Assembly (NCBI RefSeq): GCF_900115615.1
Contig: NZ_FOXB01000003.1
Location: 62,001 to 126,000 of the forward strand
DNA length: 64,000 nucleotides
Reading direction: 5' to 3'
From: Hydrogenimonas thermophila
Lineage (GTDB): Bacteria; Campylobacterota; Campylobacteria; Campylobacterales; Hydrogenimonadaceae
Shown: piece by piece, positions 61,290 through 64,000 of the stretch
Position numbering within the stretch: position 1 is the stretch's first letter
How the letters are laid out: each line of letters opens with the position of its first letter
Notes under the pieces: generated by a model
Seen by the model: only the letters and a program-made list of their open reading frames with translations
Database searches by the model: none
Told to the model about the DNA's origin: nothing
Program-made: the position numbers and the translations under genes

Positions 61290-62105
61290 ATGTGGTTGAC
61301 TCAGGGAGTCGTTGATATTGTAAAAAATGAGTACAAAGTTAAAGAGAAAGTTTTTGAGCAAGGTGGAGTTGAAGTATATAACTCTGGGTATTTTGGAAAG
61401 ATTATAGTTTCTAATGGAAAAGCACTTTACTGTGAACATGACAGTATGATTCGTCATGAGATAGCAGCGCATACTGCAATGTGTTCTCATGAAGAGCCTA
61501 AACGTGTTCTTGTTGTTGATGGTGGTGATGGGGCTATTGCAGCTGAGTTGCTTAAGCATAAAGATATTACAATCGATGTTGTTGAGAGAGATGCAAATAT
61601 TGTAGATGCTGCAAAAGTGTTTGGCTGCTATGATAAAGCTTTAGAAGATGAGCGTGTAAATCTAATCATTGAAGATACAGTTCAATTTCTTGGAAATGCA
61701 AAAGATGGAGCGTATGATATTGTAATTATCAACCGTTTTGATGAAATTTATCTAAATGACAAAGCTGTTATGGCTCATGTTAATAGAATACTATCTGAAA
61801 AAGGGTTGGTAGTAATGGATGCTAGCAGCCAACTCTTTGATATGGCTGGACATAAAGAGGTTCTTTCGGCATTTTGCTGTGAATTTAAAATTGTTATGCC
61901 ATTTAGATATACTTCAATGGTTCGACCTGGAGGAGAGCAGTGGTTTGCTCTTGGAAGTAAATTTTTCCATCCAACAGCAGATGTAAATTTACAAAGAGCT
62001 GATTTGACAGATGGGTTTAAATGGTATAACAGCGATATTCATGTTTCTCAGTTTGCGCTTCCAACAGCAACTTTCAATCTTTTAAAAGCATATATAAAAC
62101 GATAA
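61290..62105 (+). CDS. speE: Spermidine synthase-like aminopropyltransferase
   Basis: A 271-residue protein from the ATG at 61290 (AAGGGGAA site); an upstream ATG lies in the leader hairpins and is not used. The nucleotide-binding motif is VLVVDGGDGAIAAELLKH, with VVERDANIVDAAK, and an acidic loop IVIINRFDEIY; the normal catalytic DSTDP-like loop is altered to NRFDE. It would transfer aminopropyl groups from decarboxylated SAM to putrescine, or a related diamine. It overlaps coaE by 1 base (TAATG). Confidence 0.88.
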   Translation: MWLTQGVVDIVKNEYKVKEKVFEQGGVEVYNSGYFGKIIVSNGKALYCEHDSMIRHEIAAHTAMCSHEEPKRVLVVDGGDGAIAAELLKHKDITIDVVERDANIVDAAKVFGCYDKALEDERVNLIIEDTVQFLGNAKDGAYDIVIINRFDEIYLNDKAVMAHVNRILSEKGLVVMDASSQLFDMAGHKEVLSAFCCEFKIVMPFRYTSMVRPGGEQWFALGSKFFHPTADVNLQRADLTDGFKWYNSDIHVSQFALPTATFNLLKAYIKR

Positions 62106-62695
62106 TGGCTTACGAATATGCTATTGCCCTAACAGGCGGGATTGCAAGCGGAAAATCAACCGTTTGCAATCTTCTCAGGCTATATGGTCTTCGTATTATA
62201 GATGCTGATGCTATAGCAAGGCAGATGTTAGATAATGAATCTGATGCTATTTCAAAGCTTTTTGGAAAAGAGTATATTGTTGATGGAAAAGTAGATAGAA
62301 AAGCATTGGGTCGTCTGATCTTTTCAGATAAAGATGCCCGTAAAAAACTTGAAGAACTTCTTCATCCAAAAATCAGGGCAGAAATTGAACGGCAAAGTGA
62401 AGAACAAGATCGCCTTAAAGGACCATATATAGTAGATATACCTCTATTCTTTGAAACTGGTAACTACCCTATAGAAAAAGTTATTGTTGTCTATGCCCCA
62501 AGAGAGATACAAAAAAGAAGGCTTATAGATCGTGAAGGATTAAGCGATGAAGAGGCTGAAGCAAGATTGAATGCACAAATTGACATAGAAGAGAAGAAAA
62601 AACTTGCAACCTGGGTTATAGATAATAGTAAAAACCTTAAACATCTACAACAAGAAACTGAACAGATTTTCAACAAAATCACCAAATATAGGTAA
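62105..62695 (+). CDS. coaE: Dephospho-CoA kinase
   Basis: Last step of coenzyme A synthesis. A 196-residue P-loop kinase: GGIASGKSTV (residues 11-20), DADAIARQML and HPKIRAEIERQ with substrate-binding residues, IVDIPLFFETG, and RRLIDREGLSDEEAEAR in the lid. Start coupled to the speE stop. Confidence 0.96.
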   Translation: MAYEYAIALTGGIASGKSTVCNLLRLYGLRIIDADAIARQMLDNESDAISKLFGKEYIVDGKVDRKALGRLIFSDKDARKKLEELLHPKIRAEIERQSEEQDRLKGPYIVDIPLFFETGNYPIEKVIVVYAPREIQKRRLIDREGLSDEEAEARLNAQIDIEEKKKLATWVIDNSKNLKHLQQETEQIFNKITKYR

Positions 62696-62737
62696 TCAAA
62701 CTAATAATTTCACTTAATATAAGCTAGCCTTAAGCTA

Positions 62738-62746
62738 TGGTATAAT
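62738..62746 (+). promoter_or_regulatory. Promoter of dapF
   Basis: TGGTATAAT is a clean extended -10 about 30 bases before the dapF start at 62775, with a TTGGAGA ribosome site following. Confidence 0.6.
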
Positions 62747-62774
62747 TCGCTCAATTTTTTATTGGAGACAACTA

Positions 62775-63527
62775 ATGACCATAGCAAAATATTCTGCAAA
62801 TGGCAATGATTTTGTCATTTTTCACACTTTTGTCAAAAAAGAGCAAAATACTTTAGCAAAAGAGCTTTGTCACAGACAAAATGGTGTGGGTGCAGATGGT
62901 TTAATTGTCCTAGTTCCTCATGAAAAATATGACTTTGAATGGCAGTTTTACAATGCTGACGGAAGCGATGCTGCAATGTGCGGCAATGGAAGCCGAGCAG
63001 CAGCGCATTATGCGTATAAACATGGTCTTGCTTCAAAGAGTATGCGTTTTTTAACCGGAGCTGGTGTTATAGAAGCTGAGGTTGACGGTGACATTGTCAC
63101 TAGTGAATTGACACCTCCTAAAATTATAAATCAAGACATTGAAGAGTTTGGAAAAAAATGGTGGCTTATAGATACAGGTGTACCACACCTTGTCGGTTTA
63201 GTTGACACTGTTGACACTTTTGATCTGCAAGAAGCTAGAGAACTTAGGTATAAATTCAATGCAAATATCAATATAGCAGCAGTTAAAGACAATACTCTTT
63301 ATGTACGCACATATGAGCGTGGAGTTGAAGATGAGACACTTGCTTGTGGTACTGGAATGGCAGCCTGCTTCTACCGTACCAATTTAGAAGAGAAAGCAGG
63401 AGAAAGTATGGTGGTTATACCAACTAGTGGTGAAAAACTTGAACTTGCTAAAAAGGGTAACACACTAACACTAAAAGGCGAAGTACGCCATACATTTGAT
63501 GCAATAATGGAGAGAGAAATTGACTAA
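62775..63527 (+). CDS. dapF: Diaminopimelate epimerase
   Basis: Converts LL- to meso-diaminopimelate for lysine and peptidoglycan. The 250-residue protein begins IAKYSANGNDFVIF and has both catalytic cysteines, in AAMCGNGSRAAAHYA and TLACGTGMAAC, with the GVPHLVG segment between. It overlaps the next gene by 8 bp, so cell-wall precursor synthesis and a cell-wall hydrolase are coupled. Confidence 0.96.
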   Translation: MTIAKYSANGNDFVIFHTFVKKEQNTLAKELCHRQNGVGADGLIVLVPHEKYDFEWQFYNADGSDAAMCGNGSRAAAHYAYKHGLASKSMRFLTGAGVIEAEVDGDIVTSELTPPKIINQDIEEFGKKWWLIDTGVPHLVGLVDTVDTFDLQEARELRYKFNANINIAAVKDNTLYVRTYERGVEDETLACGTGMAACFYRTNLEEKAGESMVVIPTSGEKLELAKKGNTLTLKGEVRHTFDAIMEREID

Positions 63528-64000
63528 ATTAATTACAGGAGTTTTATTAGCTCAGGCACTACTTTTTGCCGATGCTCTTAAAACATTTCCAAAAGAGTAC
63601 TACTCTATAAAGAAGAGTGAAAAACAGAAAGAGAAATTTGTAGAAATTCTCTATCCTTTAATTTTAAAAGAGGAAGAGAAGATTCGTAAAGAACGACAGT
63701 TTGTCAAATCTTTTTTTACAAAATTTCAAAGTGTTGGTATTGTAACACCGAATGAGGTTAAAAAACTAGAAGCAATAGCTAAAAAGTATCGTATAAAATC
63801 TCTTTATGATAAAGAAGAGTACCTTAAAAGAGTAGATACTATACCGGTTTCTATGGTGCTTGCACAAGCAGCTATAGAGAGCAACTGGGGTAAAAGCCGC
63901 TTTGCTCGTGAAGCAAACAATCTTTTTGGAGAATGGACATGGGGAAAAAAGGGAATTATTCCAAAAAACAGACCAGAAGGAAAACGCTATAAAATACGAA
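63520..64000 (+). CDS. Bax-like glucosaminidase, N-terminal part
   Basis: Starts at TTG 63520, inside the dapF end with GGAGAG ahead, and runs off the window after 160 residues. A signal peptide (TKLITGVLLAQALLFADA) leads to the helical front part, and then QAAIESNWGKSRFAREANNLFGEW, the core of the mannosyl-glycoprotein endo-beta-N-acetylglucosaminidase family (Glu as catalytic acid). Bax relatives trim periplasmic peptidoglycan, often during flagellar assembly. The C-terminus is not present. Confidence 0.88.
   Translation, partial: MTKLITGVLLAQALLFADALKTFPKEYYSIKKSEKQKEKFVEILYPLILKEEEKIRKERQFVKSFFTKFQSVGIVTPNEVKKLEAIAKKYRIKSLYDKEEYLKRVDTIPVSMVLAQAAIESNWGKSRFAREANNLFGEWTWGKKGIIPKNRPEGKRYKIR

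Overview
The window looks like a chromosomal segment of a free-living, hydrogen- and sulfur-metabolising member of the Campylobacterota (Epsilonproteobacteria). This rests on the low GC content, tightly packed 4-14 bp gene overlaps, campylobacter-type extended -10 promoters, and signature genes: the pseudaminic acid flagellin-glycosylation pathway, an htrA-cprR-cprS cluster arranged as in Campylobacter, a group 1 HydABC hydrogenase with the accessory protein HydE, and CcoG for cbb3 oxidase. The genus cannot be fixed from the sequence alone.

Layout. 1-12.2 kb is mostly housekeeping: the end of a pseudouridine synthase, YjbQ, RarA, malic enzyme, GltX, a SurA-like chaperone, AccC/AccB, Dcd, an odd c-type cytochrome and AsnB. 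An insertion scar behind rarA carries an antitoxin, a frameshifted MazF-like toxin and a decayed second copy of the rarA 3' end. 12.2-25.1 kb holds an intact MazEF pair, a methyltransferase and one long glycan operon, pseB-pseC-pseF-pseG-formyltransferase-pseI. That operon continues into an acyl-AMP ligase, FkbM methyltransferase, Gfo/Idh oxidoreductase, acyl carrier protein, AAC(3)-like acyltransferase and an aminopeptidase-like protein. I read it as synthesis of a formylated pseudaminic acid plus a carrier-protein pathway for a further acyl decoration.

25.1-41.4 kb: MoaC and small conserved proteins, then a recombinase-like regulator that has lost its catalytic residues, CcoG, an SQR-type flavoprotein, a Kef-type antiporter, PyrG, RecJ, HypF, a chemoreceptor and a lone IS1595-like transposase gene.

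41.4-52.4 kb is the hydrogenase island. A right-facing operon encodes the Tat-exported uptake hydrogenase (HydA, HydB, HydC), its protease HydD, the HypF-like HydE and two TetR-family regulators. Facing left are a third TetR paralogue and a second, soluble [NiFe] hydrogenase pair with the hallmarks of a hydrogen sensor: no Tat signal, no cleavable C-terminal tail, and an altered proximal cluster motif. No sensor kinase is present, so TetR regulators may take the place of the kinase/response-regulator partners of known H2 sensors. This is the most promising candidate for an undescribed system.

52.4-64 kb: an OprD-type porin, PgeF, HtrA with an unusual 19-bp inverted repeat in its leader, CprR/CprS, tRNA-Lys and tRNA-Asp, PurM, small proteins, a SpeE-CoaE operon behind two strong leader hairpins, DapF and the start of a Bax-like glucosaminidase.
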